DNA of 64,000 nt from Chitinophagaceae bacterium. Lineage in GTDB: Bacteria; Bacteroidota; Bacteroidia; Chitinophagales; Chitinophagaceae. Under the pieces are notes generated by a model, which did not search any database, had not been told where the DNA came from, and was given only the letters and a program-made list of their open reading frames with translations. Where the stretch lies: positions 186,001-250,000 of the forward strand of contig JAHBTK010000004.1 in the NCBI GenBank assembly GCA_019638625.1, read 5' to 3'. The position numbers and the translations under genes were made by a program. Shown here in pieces: positions 52,469 to 62,392 of the stretch; position 1 is the stretch's first letter; every line of letters begins with the position of its first letter.

Positions 52469-54121
52469 TTAATTTACTTCCTGGAGTATCTTTACGGAAA
52501 TACAAATCTTAACCAATGCTGATAGAAACGACAAAACCTTTAAGGCATCCGGCACCTCGATTTCTTGTCCTTTATCTTTCTTAACTTCTATAATCTTTGT
52601 AAGTAATTCCCTCTGATCTTTGGTTAAGTTATCAGTATTTCCAGACTCATTGCAATTGACTGTTATTTGCGGATGCGAAAACCCATAGATCATTTGTACT
52701 TCTGGTTTGAGGCAACCGATAATGTCAGTCTCGCTGTAAGTCAGATTCTGCTTTAAGAATAAGGCCGCCACCTTTATTTGTGTTGAATTACTCGCTTCCT
52801 GGAAAATGAGTGCGGGGTTTGAAAAGCATGTTGTTAGGTTTTTAAGGCTCTCCCTTTGTTGCACATCAAGCTTATATGCATCATTAAGCTGCCCGCCCAA
52901 AATATCAATTCTGCTCTCGCAATCAGATTTTATTGACAGGTAGTCTTCCTCGTTAATTGTTCCTTTTACCAAAAGTTCCCTGGCGTTTGCTGCACGTTCT
53001 ACCAGTTTATGCAAGGAGCGGTTAACATTGACTTTATTAGTTGAGTTTCGTAGGCACAGGTTATCGTAAGTTTTTCTGATTAGATGTTCAAAGACTGGAA
53101 TGTATCCTGTATCTGGTCTTAGGCTGCCAATTATGAATAATAAATGTTCATTAACATGTTCTGCTCTTATTCGATAGATGCATGGATAATAACAATGATA
53201 GTAGAAATACTTTTTTGATCTACCCTTTGAACCACTGCCGGATAACTTCTTTGAACAAACGGGGCAATGAAGTAACCCTCTAAACATCAGTTGGCTGTTA
53301 GTATTTTGCTTTGCGTATTTATTATTTCGATGACTGATCCTTGATTGTACATAGTGAAATAGTTCTTCGGGAATTAAAGGTAGATGTACGCCAGGTACTT
53401 CATATTTGTGTTTGCGCTCTATAGACGGCACCTTTATCTTGCCACAATACACTGGGTTCTGAAGCATATTGAGAAAGGCGTTTAGACTACATTTTAACCC
53501 GCTTTCAAAAAGCGTTTTGTAGTGGGTGCGTACAGATGCACTTTCTTCAAAGGATTCAAATGCTATTTTGATTAGGGTGGCTTCCGGTTCATGGGGAACT
53601 ATCATTTTTCTTCCATCCGGCATAGATATATTAATGTATCCTATGGGTGCACGCCCCATATACCTACCTTCTTTCTTGGCTTTGTGGATACCTTGTTTGA
53701 TATTAAGCGACCTGCGGTCGTTTTCTACTTCTGCCGTAACAATATACATGGCTAACAAAACTTTGTTTTCGGGAATTGCCATATCCAGAGGTTGATCTGT
53801 GGCTTGTGGCTCAATACCCAGCTTCTCAAGCTGGGTAATCATATAATAGGCATTGGCAGTATTCCTGCTAAATCTGTCCCATCGGGTAAAGAGAATGAGA
53901 TCGGGTCTTGTAGCCTTGCTCATAGTTAATTCTTTCATCATGGTGTTCCAAGCAGGTCTGTTGAAACTTTTTGCAGAATGGTCTTCAAATATGGTTTGGA
54001 TAACTTCAATATGATTGTCCTTGCAATATCTATTTAGTTTTTCTTCCTGGCTACGTTGGGAATATCCCTTTTGAGCCTGTTCATCTGTGCTGACGCGGAT
54101 GTAAAGAATTGCTGTTTGCAT
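52469..54121 (-). CDS. Large serine recombinase
   Basis: 550 residues. Resolvase domain at 4-150 with catalytic Ser11 in LYIRVSTDEQAQ and the Arg residues in TRWDRFSRN; recombinase domain at about 165-265 (RAPIGYINISMP, LNAFLNMLQNPVYCGKIKVP); zinc ribbon at about 285-330 (LLHCPVCSKKLSGSGSKG, YYHCYYPC); C-terminal coiled coil. Such enzymes move large islands site-specifically. It is next to the defence genes, divergent from the XRE gene, and probably mobilised that part of the island. Confidence 0.9.
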   Translation of the reverse strand: MQTAILYIRVSTDEQAQKGYSQRSQEEKLNRYCKDNHIEVIQTIFEDHSAKSFNRPAWNTMMKELTMSKATRPDLILFTRWDRFSRNTANAYYMITQLEKLGIEPQATDQPLDMAIPENKVLLAMYIVTAEVENDRRSLNIKQGIHKAKKEGRYMGRAPIGYINISMPDGRKMIVPHEPEATLIKIAFESFEESASVRTHYKTLFESGLKCSLNAFLNMLQNPVYCGKIKVPSIERKHKYEVPGVHLPLIPEELFHYVQSRISHRNNKYAKQNTNSQLMFRGLLHCPVCSKKLSGSGSKGRSKKYFYYHCYYPCIYRIRAEHVNEHLLFIIGSLRPDTGYIPVFEHLIRKTYDNLCLRNSTNKVNVNRSLHKLVERAANARELLVKGTINEEDYLSIKSDCESRIDILGGQLNDAYKLDVQQRESLKNLTTCFSNPALIFQEASNSTQIKVAALFLKQNLTYSETDIIGCLKPEVQMIYGFSHPQITVNCNESGNTDNLTKDQRELLTKIIEVKKDKGQEIEVPDALKVLSFLSALVKICISVKILQEVN

Positions 54122-54206
54122 ACTGTATTTATTAGATTTATTGGATTATCTGCTAAATATCAGAAGGTGCAATAATTATAGTGGACAAACTACTGATGCT
54201 TTTTCT

Positions 54207-54232
54207 TAAATTTGAATTATTTAGACAAGTCT
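54207..54232 (+). promoter_or_regulatory. Putative promoter -7 box and operator of the defence operon
   Basis: TAAATTTG (54207-54214) fits the -7 box, without a clear -33 box. AGAC-AA-GTCT (54223-54232) lies directly downstream, 12 bp before the XRE start codon, and is a candidate autoregulatory site. Confidence 0.4.
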
Positions 54233-54244
54233 TAAAAAATCAAG

Positions 54245-54541
54245 ATGGCATTTGGAAAGCGCATAAAAGAATTAAGAGAAGAGAAAGGTTTATTCTTAAG
54301 AGAGGTTGGAGCGGCCTTAGAGTTGGACAATGCTTTTATCAGTAAGGTGGAAAATGAAGAGAGATTACTACCGAGAAAACATTTAAACAAAATTGCAGAA
54401 TTTCTGAAAGTACCGGTAGATGAATTGTTGGTTTTATGGCTATCGGATAAAATGGTTGAACTGTTACAATATGAATCATTAGCACAACAAGCTATAAAAA
54501 TGACGCAAAAAAGGTTGAAACAGGAAGATAGCAAAAGCTAA
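54245..54541 (+). CDS. XRE-family transcriptional regulator
   Basis: 98 residues. The first 65 form a Cro/CI-type HTH (FGKRIKELREEKGLFLREVG, ALELDNAFISKVENEERLLP, KIAEFLKVPVDELLVLWL) like the controllers seen next to restriction or defence systems in Bacteroidota; the rest is a helical tail. It starts the rightward defence cluster, 78 bp before the reverse transcriptase gene, and probably limits its expression. Confidence 0.88.
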   Translation: MAFGKRIKELREEKGLFLREVGAALELDNAFISKVENEERLLPRKHLNKIAEFLKVPVDELLVLWLSDKMVELLQYESLAQQAIKMTQKRLKQEDSKS

Positions 54542-54619
54542 AGGCTAATTTGGGAATGACAAAGTAATTGATGTTGACTAAAAAACTAATATCTTAAATA
54601 ACAACAAGAAGATCAATTG

Positions 54620-56713
54620 ATGGAATACACATACGAAGAAGTCTTTGAAGCATACATAAAGTTGAAAACATATATTTACTATGATTCGACTAACTTATTT
54701 ATGAGAAAGCAACTGGCAATTTTTGAAACAGGTCTTTCGGACTCGAACGATTTAATTGCTACGTTGACAGAATACAAAAGATTTTCGGAGGAATATGATG
54801 TCGATGTAGAAGAGGATGATGGCCTTTGTTACTATGAAAAGAAACTAAAAGTATTAACAGCAGCCTTAAATCAATATAAAGATAAGCCAAAATTCTTTAG
54901 CTGTTTTCTTAGCCGAATAAAGGCACGGTTTCTTCCTAAAAAGTTCAAGAATGAAAATTTAAAATCAAAAATAATCACAAATAAACGAATACATGATCAC
55001 TACAATATTGAAAGATCTGCGGTATTTATCGATGCACCAATCGAAATTCACCTCATCTCTGTACTGTGGATACTAAAAGAGGGAACGACATTAGACAGCT
55101 CACTTTTCGAAGGTTGTTTGGGTAATAGGCTTATTTTAAATAAGGAAAAGACTGCTGTTGTTCAAGGCTCTGGCTTATTCAAACCTTATCCTAAGCAATA
55201 TCAGAAATGGAGAGATGATGCCGTGGAATCAGCCAGAAAAAATATGAAGGATGGCAAAGACATTTTGATACTTAATTTAGACATCCGAGACTTTTTTTAT
55301 TCTGCTCGTTTACGTCCTGATAAAATAAGATCACCTTATAAAAACAAAGCCAATCAATCGTTAAGTAACTTATATGCAATATTTGAGGAAATACATAAAA
55401 TTTTCACTAGAAGAGTATCTGAAAACAAAATCCCTTACGACTTTGCAGGAGAGGTGTTAGATGAAAGTAAGTTTACCTATTATATTTTACCTATAGGACT
55501 GCTATCTTCTTTTGTCCTCGCCAATGATTACTTAAAAGATTTTGACGACCGGATTATAAAACACGCAAGGCCTGTATATTATGGCCGATATGTAGATGAC
55601 ATATTAATGGTAATAACTAATCCTGTATTGCCTGATAACGTTAATGACGATTCCATTCATGAACTTAATTTCAACTTCCAACAATATAGAGATTGGGTCA
55701 ATAATGAAAAGCCGAGATACGACCTCAAGAAACGGGTACTTTTTGGAAATGATGAACATCTATCAGCAGATGAATTCTATGATAACTTAACCGATATAGA
55801 ACGGTTTGTCTTATTAAATTTTCATCCGATTATTTCTTTAATTGACGTACCTTCCATATTAGGAATTAATCAATCAAGCGAACAGCAGGAAAGAGTTTTC
55901 AAGTTAAATAGTTACCCTCGCCTTTATTGTCAAAGTGATAAAACCTTACTTTATTATTTTGACAAAGACGAATCATCGCTGGTGATAGACAAACTGAAAA
56001 GAGATCTTGAAGAGAAATCCAGTGAATTTCGGAATTACAATGATGAAGAAGATCTTGAAGACTTTGAAGAAAGTGCTTATCATTTACTGTACGACGGCAC
56101 TGAAGGCAAAATCCGCACATTAAAAGATTATAAGGAAGATAAATTTGGATTATCTATTTATTTATCTAAGAAAATATTCAGTTCTATCCGCCAAGCGGAT
56201 AAAGTATCTAATGAAGAAGCTGATAAAATCGTTACCTTTTTTCAAGGCGAAAATGCACTTAATTTATACACCCTTTGGGAAAGAATATTTGTTTTCCTAT
56301 TAGTAAATGAAAAGCCTAAAGCTTATGTTGACTTTTATATTAACTGTTGTCGGGCGATAGATGGCATTGCAACTCAGAAAGAACGAACAAAACTATCTCC
56401 GGACGTATACCGAGAAAGCATGTCTGAGTATCTCGAAAATGCAAATGAACTGGCACTGTCACTTTACCCTAAATTCCTTTCAGAGATTCGAGATGTAAAA
56501 AGAACCTATCAGTTTTCGTTCAATACTTTTAAAGGTAAGTTCAATTTTTTCCAGACTAAATATAGCCCAACTGATGAAGATTCTTATTTCATAAGAAGAT
56601 ACAGGCAGTCCAATCTTTTAAGACATCATTATACGGCACAGCCACTATTGTCCTACACAACAAGAGAGGTAAAGGATTATCAAAATTTCGCCGACTTAAA
56701 AATTCCTTTCTGA
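54620..56713 (+). CDS. Defence-associated reverse transcriptase (UG/DRT type)
   Basis: 697 residues from ATG 54620. The RT core shows the first catalytic Asp in ILILNLDIRDFFYSA (D221), ILPIGLLSSFVLANDYLKDF (RT4-like) and YYGRYVDDILMVI, the YVDD motif at residues 324-327 that carries the two other metal-binding Asp. A helical N-terminal region of about 110 residues and a long C-terminal helical region (350-697) flank it. No group II intron maturase domain, retron ncRNA or phage variable repeat is seen. Coupling to a nitrilase-like gene points to the RT-nitrilase class (UG1/DRT1 and related groups), in which the two parts are usually fused. Low GC compared with the chromosome suggests transfer. 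Confidence 0.88.
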   Translation: MEYTYEEVFEAYIKLKTYIYYDSTNLFMRKQLAIFETGLSDSNDLIATLTEYKRFSEEYDVDVEEDDGLCYYEKKLKVLTAALNQYKDKPKFFSCFLSRIKARFLPKKFKNENLKSKIITNKRIHDHYNIERSAVFIDAPIEIHLISVLWILKEGTTLDSSLFEGCLGNRLILNKEKTAVVQGSGLFKPYPKQYQKWRDDAVESARKNMKDGKDILILNLDIRDFFYSARLRPDKIRSPYKNKANQSLSNLYAIFEEIHKIFTRRVSENKIPYDFAGEVLDESKFTYYILPIGLLSSFVLANDYLKDFDDRIIKHARPVYYGRYVDDILMVITNPVLPDNVNDDSIHELNFNFQQYRDWVNNEKPRYDLKKRVLFGNDEHLSADEFYDNLTDIERFVLLNFHPIISLIDVPSILGINQSSEQQERVFKLNSYPRLYCQSDKTLLYYFDKDESSLVIDKLKRDLEEKSSEFRNYNDEEDLEDFEESAYHLLYDGTEGKIRTLKDYKEDKFGLSIYLSKKIFSSIRQADKVSNEEADKIVTFFQGENALNLYTLWERIFVFLLVNEKPKAYVDFYINCCRAIDGIATQKERTKLSPDVYRESMSEYLENANELALSLYPKFLSEIRDVKRTYQFSFNTFKGKFNFFQTKYSPTDEDSYFIRRYRQSNLLRHHYTAQPLLSYTTREVKDYQNFADLKIPF

Positions 56714-57936
56714 TGTATCAAATTGACGAACAGAAATTAAAGCATTCTCCCAGGGCAGTTAAATTCTGGGAATGCTGTCTTGCAGTATTTTATGAGAATT
56801 TGAGCCAATTTAAGCAGGACACTAAATTAGACAATGAGCATAACACGATAGTTAACATTAACAATCTGGTTCATGATAAAGACAAAGAGCATTTCTATTT
56901 AGACCAAGCATTTGACTATTACGTATCAGCCAATCAATTTCATCGGGCCTCATACGAATTTGAGGACATAAATGCATATAAACAGGAAATTTACAAAAGA
57001 AAGGTACGTCCTGGAAGAAAACAAAATAAATCACGCTTCACTTTAAGGCAAGAGTTCGCAATTAATAATGAGGAAAAAATAGCAATACCCAGAATTGCAG
57101 TAGCAAATACAAAGGTATTAGAGGATAATATAAAAAAGGGCATAAGAAATAAACGAAATCTTATCGGGCGATTTAAGGCTTTACGTAAAATATTCGATCA
57201 GACCAAGGAAGAAAAAGCTGATGTTTTGCTTTTTCCTGAGTGCTTTATACCAATCGAGTTTTTAGATAGGATTACATGGTTTGCCGCCAATGAACAGAAG
57301 CTCGTAGTAACAGGGCTTGAACACATTACTGTTGATGGAGTTTCTTTCAACTTTATTGTCACTATACTTCCTTTTGAAAAGAACGGAATAAAAGACGCTG
57401 TTGTAGTGTACAGATTGAAAAATCATTATTCTCATGCAGAAGCATTGATAATACAATCCAATCATTGTAAAGTACCACATCCATCACAGTATTGCTATGA
57501 CTTATTTATATGGAAGGGAATTTATTTTAGCCCCTACTATTGCTTTGAACTGGCAAATGTAAAGCACAGAAGTATTTTTAAAGGTAAAATTGATTTATTG
57601 GTTGCTTCAGAATGGAATCCTGATACCAATTATTTCTCCAATATTGTAGAATCTATTTCAAGGGATCTCCATAGCTATGTGGCTCAGGTAAATACCAGCC
57701 AATTTGGAGATACAAGGATTACACAACCTTCTAAAACAGAACGAAAAGACATTCTTAAACTTAAAGGAGGTGAGAATGACACCATTTTAGTAGGTGAAAT
57801 TAATCTTAAGACATTAAGAGAGTTTCAAACAGAGCTTTATATGACAACAAAAGACGACAAAATATTCAAACCCCTTCCCCCGGAATTTTCACTAGATGAT
57901 GTGTTAAAAAGAATAAATAATCAATCTGTTTTATAA
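56713..57936 (+). CDS. Nitrilase-superfamily protein coupled to the reverse transcriptase
   Basis: 407 residues. After an unassigned N-terminal part (1-115) the nitrilase fold is visible with a complete Glu-Lys-Cys triad: E176 in DVLLFPECFIP, K236 in VVYRLKNHYSHAE and C277 in FSPYYCFELANV, followed by the family's IDLLVASEWNPDTNY region. Family members hydrolyse or condense C-N bonds of nitriles, amides or amidated nucleotides. The start codon overlaps the RT stop (TGATG), so translation is coupled. Known DRT1-type systems carry this domain as a C-terminal fusion; here it is a separate polypeptide. Confidence 0.82.
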   Translation: MYQIDEQKLKHSPRAVKFWECCLAVFYENLSQFKQDTKLDNEHNTIVNINNLVHDKDKEHFYLDQAFDYYVSANQFHRASYEFEDINAYKQEIYKRKVRPGRKQNKSRFTLRQEFAINNEEKIAIPRIAVANTKVLEDNIKKGIRNKRNLIGRFKALRKIFDQTKEEKADVLLFPECFIPIEFLDRITWFAANEQKLVVTGLEHITVDGVSFNFIVTILPFEKNGIKDAVVVYRLKNHYSHAEALIIQSNHCKVPHPSQYCYDLFIWKGIYFSPYYCFELANVKHRSIFKGKIDLLVASEWNPDTNYFSNIVESISRDLHSYVAQVNTSQFGDTRITQPSKTERKDILKLKGGENDTILVGEINLKTLREFQTELYMTTKDDKIFKPLPPEFSLDDVLKRINNQSVL

Positions 57937-58044
57937 AGAATAGCAATTGATATTTTGAAAGAGTAACCACTATATACCAAATACAGCCTCCTTCTTACAT
58001 CAAAGTTTGATATACAATTCAGCATAGTTATAAAAAGAAAATAA

Positions 58045-60198
58045 ATGAAAATAAATTCTATACACATACAAAACTTCAGGAAACTGCAATCGTGTAAAAT
58101 TGATTTTTCAGAAAAGGAAACAATTTTTGTAGGTGCAAATAACAGTGGTAAAACGACTGCTATGGATGCGTTGATGATTTTCCTTAAAACAAAAAGTTTC
58201 AAAACTCAAGATTTTACACTCTGTCATTGGAAAGGTTTAAACGAAGTTGGAGAAAACTGGATTAAAGCAGGTGAGCTCAAAGAAGAAGATAAGTCTGTAA
58301 AACTATTAGAACAATATCTACCAATATTGGATTTATGGATTGAAGTTGATAATTCAGAGCTTCACTATATAAGCCATATAATTCCCACTTTGGATTGGAA
58401 AGGAGGCCTATTAGGCATAAGGCTACGATTTGAACCTAAAGATATGGAGGAATTAATAAAAGAATTTATAACTCTTTATAATAAATCAAACAAGCTATCA
58501 CAAGAAAAGGGAAAAGACTTTAAACTATGGCCAAAAACATTTTGGGATTTTTGTGAACGTAAACTTAATGTTCACTTTACAATCAAAACTTATTTGCTTG
58601 ATCCTGATAAATATGATGAAAAACAAGAATTGTTAGATAATAATATAGCGTTAGACGGAGATGTTTTAAAAGGGCTAATAAAAATAGATATTATTAACGC
58701 TCAACGTGGATTCAGTGATGCAAATTCAGAAACCGCAGAAAATAATAGCTCCAGAAATTTATCCTCACAATTACGAGCTTATTATGACAAGCATCTCAAT
58801 CCAACATTAGAACCAACCGAAAAAGATGTAAATGCATTGGAATCAATCAATAATGCCCAAGATGATTTTGATAGAAATCTAAAAGAAAGCTTTAAGGCAT
58901 CTCTTTCAGAACTTGAAGGTTTGAACTATCCAGGTTTTGGGAATCCTCAAATTCAATTATCTACTAAAGTTTCAACAGCTGACGGTCTTCAGCATGATTC
59001 AGCTGTAAAGTATTATCTGGATAAAGATTTATCATTACCAGAAAAGTATAATGGCTTGGGCTATCAGAATCTTATATCAATCATCTTTAAATTAATACGG
59101 TTTAGGGATGAATGGATGAGGGTTGGCAAAAATGCAATAACAGACGATGAAATTATTGAACCATTACACTTGGTTTTAATAGAAGAACCAGAAGCGCATT
59201 TACATGCACAAGTTCAACAGGTTTTCATTAAGAAAGCCTATGATGTATTGCGAAACAATATAAATTTAGGCGATAAGACAGATTTTACCACACAATTGGT
59301 TATTAGTACGCATTCCAGTTACATCGCTCATCAAAAATTTGAAAGTTTACGTTATTTCAAAAGAAACAACTCCTTAGCCCTTCCCACATCAGAAGTGATT
59401 AGTCTGAAATCTGTTTTTGGCATAAAAGAGAAGGAGACAGAGAAATTTGTGATTCGATACCTAAATACAACTCATAACGACTTATTCTTTGCTGATGCTG
59501 TCATTTTAGTAGAAGGTCCTGCCGAAAGAATTCTTGTGCCACACTTTATTAAGAATGAAAATTTATTATTAGACCATTGTTACGTAACAATTTTAGAAAT
59601 TGGAGGAAGTCATGCACACAGACTAAAACCTCTCATAGAAAAATTAGGTCTGATTTGTTTGGTTATTACTGATATTGATTCCGTTAATCCAAATGATAAT
59701 AGTAAGAAATGCCAACCTGAATTAGGAAAGAATTATAAAACGAATAATGATACATTAAAGAGTTGGCATCCGGAAAAGGAGCTCTTGGATGAATTGTTGA
59801 ATTTAGACTCGAATGATAAAGTAAAGAAAGATTTACCGATTAGAGTAGCTTATCAAAAAGCTATTGAATTTGACAATGGCGGTAATAAAATTATAGTTTA
59901 TCCTTACACGTTTGAAGATGCATTGGTAATTGAAAACAAGGAAAGCTTTAAAGGTATTGCCGATGCCATAGGTCTTTTGAAGAAAATGGTAGAGGCTTCT
60001 AAGAAAGGCGATTTAAAAGGTCTAGCGGGAGAAGCATACAACATCATTACTGACAAACAATCCAAAAAAGCAGAATTTGCTTTGGATGTTTTATATTTTG
60101 AAGACCCCCCAAAGATCAAAACACCCTCTTATATTAAAGAAGGATTAGATTGGGTTGAAGAACAATTAAAAAATAATAAGCAAGGATTAATTAACTAA
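58045..60198 (+). CDS. OLD-family ATPase/TOPRIM nuclease (GajA-like)
   Basis: 717 residues. The N-terminal ABC-type ATPase has Walker A IFVGANNSGKTTAMDALM (about residues 29-46) and the late Walker B VLIEEPEAHLHAQVQQVF (about residue 376), with ISTHSSYIAH. A TOPRIM nuclease follows with VILVEGPAERILVPHF (about residue 487), LVITDIDSVN and YTFEDALVIENKE. Paired with a UvrD-like helicase it matches the Gabija defence architecture, in which the nuclease acts on phage DNA when nucleotide levels fall. It is longer than the usual GajA of about 580 residues, so GajA-like is safer. It lies 108 bp after the nitrilase gene. Confidence 0.86.
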   Translation: MKINSIHIQNFRKLQSCKIDFSEKETIFVGANNSGKTTAMDALMIFLKTKSFKTQDFTLCHWKGLNEVGENWIKAGELKEEDKSVKLLEQYLPILDLWIEVDNSELHYISHIIPTLDWKGGLLGIRLRFEPKDMEELIKEFITLYNKSNKLSQEKGKDFKLWPKTFWDFCERKLNVHFTIKTYLLDPDKYDEKQELLDNNIALDGDVLKGLIKIDIINAQRGFSDANSETAENNSSRNLSSQLRAYYDKHLNPTLEPTEKDVNALESINNAQDDFDRNLKESFKASLSELEGLNYPGFGNPQIQLSTKVSTADGLQHDSAVKYYLDKDLSLPEKYNGLGYQNLISIIFKLIRFRDEWMRVGKNAITDDEIIEPLHLVLIEEPEAHLHAQVQQVFIKKAYDVLRNNINLGDKTDFTTQLVISTHSSYIAHQKFESLRYFKRNNSLALPTSEVISLKSVFGIKEKETEKFVIRYLNTTHNDLFFADAVILVEGPAERILVPHFIKNENLLLDHCYVTILEIGGSHAHRLKPLIEKLGLICLVITDIDSVNPNDNSKKCQPELGKNYKTNNDTLKSWHPEKELLDELLNLDSNDKVKKDLPIRVAYQKAIEFDNGGNKIIVYPYTFEDALVIENKESFKGIADAIGLLKKMVEASKKGDLKGLAGEAYNIITDKQSKKAEFALDVLYFEDPPKIKTPSYIKEGLDWVEEQLKNNKQGLIN

Positions 60199-60209
60199 AC
60201 ATAAATCAA

Positions 60210-62093
60210 ATGACTGAATATACTAATGAAATAGATGCTCCAGTTGATGACGTGATTTATGAAAGTATTAAGCCGTCATCGCCCCAGAGTTTTTTTCTTT
60301 TTGCAGGTGCAGGTTCAGGAAAAACAAGAACACTGGTAAATGTACTAGACCGCTTTAAAAAAGAGTTTGGACAGAGTTATAAACTTCAGAATAAGAAAAT
60401 AGCAATAATTACATATACTAACGCTGCTGCCGATGAAATCACTTATAGGCTAGAGTATAGCTCAATATTTAATGTTAGCACAATTCATAGTTTTTGTTGG
60501 GAATTGATAAAGAACTTTAGTTCAGATATAAAAACCTGGATAAAGAAAAACTTGATCGTTGAAATAGCGGAATTAGAAGAACAACAATCTAAAAGTAAAG
60601 ATCTAAATAACAGGACATCCATAGGCAGAGCAAAAAAAATAGAATCCAAGAATAAGCGACTTGCATCGCTTGAAAGCATTCAGAGGTTCATTTATAATCC
60701 AAATGGAGATAATCTGACGAAAGACTCTTTAAATCATACTGAAGTAATTTCAATTACTGCTGATTTTATTAGATCAAAAGATTTATTCAAGCAAATCCTA
60801 ACAAACAGATTTCCCATCATCCTTATAGACGAGAGTCAGGATACTAAGAAAGAACTAATTGATGCATTATTTGAACTTCAAAGTCAATATGAAGAAAAGT
60901 TTTCATTGGGATTGTTTGGAGACACAATGCAAAGGATTTATGCAGACGGAAAGGAAAACTTGGGAGTAGGACTGCCAGATAAATGGGTTAAGCCTGCCAA
61001 AAAAATGAATCATCGTTCAAAATCTAGAATAGTCGACCTAATAAATAAAATTAGAAAAGATATAGATGGTCAGGAGCAACTTTCTCGTGTTGAAAAAAAA
61101 GGTGGCACTGTTAGATTTTTTGCAGTTTCTCGTGCAAAAGATAAGTTTGAAATAGAAGAACAAATTCGTCAGAAAATGCAGATAGAAACAAAAGACAATA
61201 AATGGTTTGGAGATAATGCTGAGGTCATGACTTTAACATTGGAGCATCACATGGCTGCAAGAAGAATGGGATTTTCCAATTTCTTCGCTCCTCTTTATAC
61301 TGTTGACAAATTAAAAACTGGATTATTAGATGGAACTTCATCTTCTATTAATTTATTTACGAAAACAGTTTTGCCTTTATATAAAGCTCATGTTAAGAGG
61401 AATAAATTTGAGATTGCTAATATCGTAAAACAATACTCACATTTAATTGATAAACAGACGTTACAAAATGATGTCAATAAATTAGCAGTTTTACATACTA
61501 CAAATAATAAAGTCAACGAATTACTGTCTTTATGGAATGGGGATGGTTATCCCTCGTTAATCGAGATACTGAAAAAAATACAAGAAACTAATTTGTTTAA
61601 AATTCCACCCGTACTGAAAGTGGTTTTGAAAAGAGTTGATGTTGATTCAGATATTAAGATTGAAGATGACGAAGCAACGGAAGATGATGAGGTTTTGATA
61701 GCATGGGAAGAGGCATTGAAAGCAAGTTTTTTTGAGATTATAAAGTATAATGAATATATCAACGAGGAGTCGAAATTTGGAACGCATCAAGGTGTTAAAG
61801 GATTAGAGTTTGAACGTGTTATGGTCATTATCGATGATGAAGAGTCTAAAGGCTTTATGTTTAGCTATGATAAACTATTTGGTTTAAAGCCACTTACTGC
61901 CAACGACAGGAAAAATATAGATGAAGGTAAAGAAACAGGAATAGATAGAACAAAGCGATTGTTTTATGTGGCATGTAGCAGAGCCAAAGAAAGTTTAGCA
62001 TTGGTTTCTTACACAGACTTCCCAGAAGAATTAAAGAAAAATGTTATTCGAAATGGGTGGTTTAGCGAAGATGAAGTTGAAGTTATTGTATAA
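60210..62093 (+). CDS. UvrD/Rep-like helicase (GajB-like)
   Basis: 627 residues, superfamily 1A helicase. Motif I FLFAGAGSGKTRTL (about residues 29-42), motif Ia ITYTNAAADEI, motif II ILIDESQDTKKE (about residue 205), motif III GDTMQRIYADG, motif V THQGVKGLEFERVMVI and motif VI LFYVACSRAKESLALVSY. The gene starts 11 bp after the OLD nuclease gene, the arrangement of gajA-gajB. It is longer than the approximately 500-residue GajB, with an extended acidic region near residue 480 (DDEATEDDEV). Confidence 0.86.
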   Translation: MTEYTNEIDAPVDDVIYESIKPSSPQSFFLFAGAGSGKTRTLVNVLDRFKKEFGQSYKLQNKKIAIITYTNAAADEITYRLEYSSIFNVSTIHSFCWELIKNFSSDIKTWIKKNLIVEIAELEEQQSKSKDLNNRTSIGRAKKIESKNKRLASLESIQRFIYNPNGDNLTKDSLNHTEVISITADFIRSKDLFKQILTNRFPIILIDESQDTKKELIDALFELQSQYEEKFSLGLFGDTMQRIYADGKENLGVGLPDKWVKPAKKMNHRSKSRIVDLINKIRKDIDGQEQLSRVEKKGGTVRFFAVSRAKDKFEIEEQIRQKMQIETKDNKWFGDNAEVMTLTLEHHMAARRMGFSNFFAPLYTVDKLKTGLLDGTSSSINLFTKTVLPLYKAHVKRNKFEIANIVKQYSHLIDKQTLQNDVNKLAVLHTTNNKVNELLSLWNGDGYPSLIEILKKIQETNLFKIPPVLKVVLKRVDVDSDIKIEDDEATEDDEVLIAWEEALKASFFEIIKYNEYINEESKFGTHQGVKGLEFERVMVIIDDEESKGFMFSYDKLFGLKPLTANDRKNIDEGKETGIDRTKRLFYVACSRAKESLALVSYTDFPEELKKNVIRNGWFSEDEVEVIV

Positions 62094-62121
62094 AAAAACT
62101 ATAACAACATAGGTTCTGATA

Positions 62122-62259
62122 ATGAACTTAGAAGCATTATACACCAACTATTGGTTACAATACGAACAAGAAGATTTTGACCAACTATACTGGGCAAATC
62201 AGCTACGCTTCAAAGAAAAAGCTCTACCTGATAATTTTTACAGATTTGGAATATTATAA
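62122..62259 (+). CDS. Short hypothetical protein (low confidence)
   Basis: 45 residues (MNLEALYTNYWLQYEQEDFD, then QLYWANQLRFKEKALPDNFY). It starts 28 bp after the helicase gene in the same direction. It could be a small partner of the defence genes or the truncated start of a longer gene cut at the island border. Confidence 0.35.
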   Translation: MNLEALYTNYWLQYEQEDFDQLYWANQLRFKEKALPDNFYRFGIL

Positions 62260-62392
62260 AAAGTTCGAACCATTGTTAAAATATCTTATTCCTTAAATAA
62301 GTAAATTAACAACAGTTCGCCGTCAATGACCTGATTTTCAATGAATATTATCGAAATTAGGAGACACCAATCTTTTCAAATCTTCTAAAAAA

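Noticed and set aside
54122..54620. Retron-type ncRNA (msr/msd) near the reverse transcriptase
   Set aside because: The gaps before the XRE and RT genes are only 123 and 78 bp and show no long inverted repeats of the retron kind; the nitrilase partner also points away from retrons.
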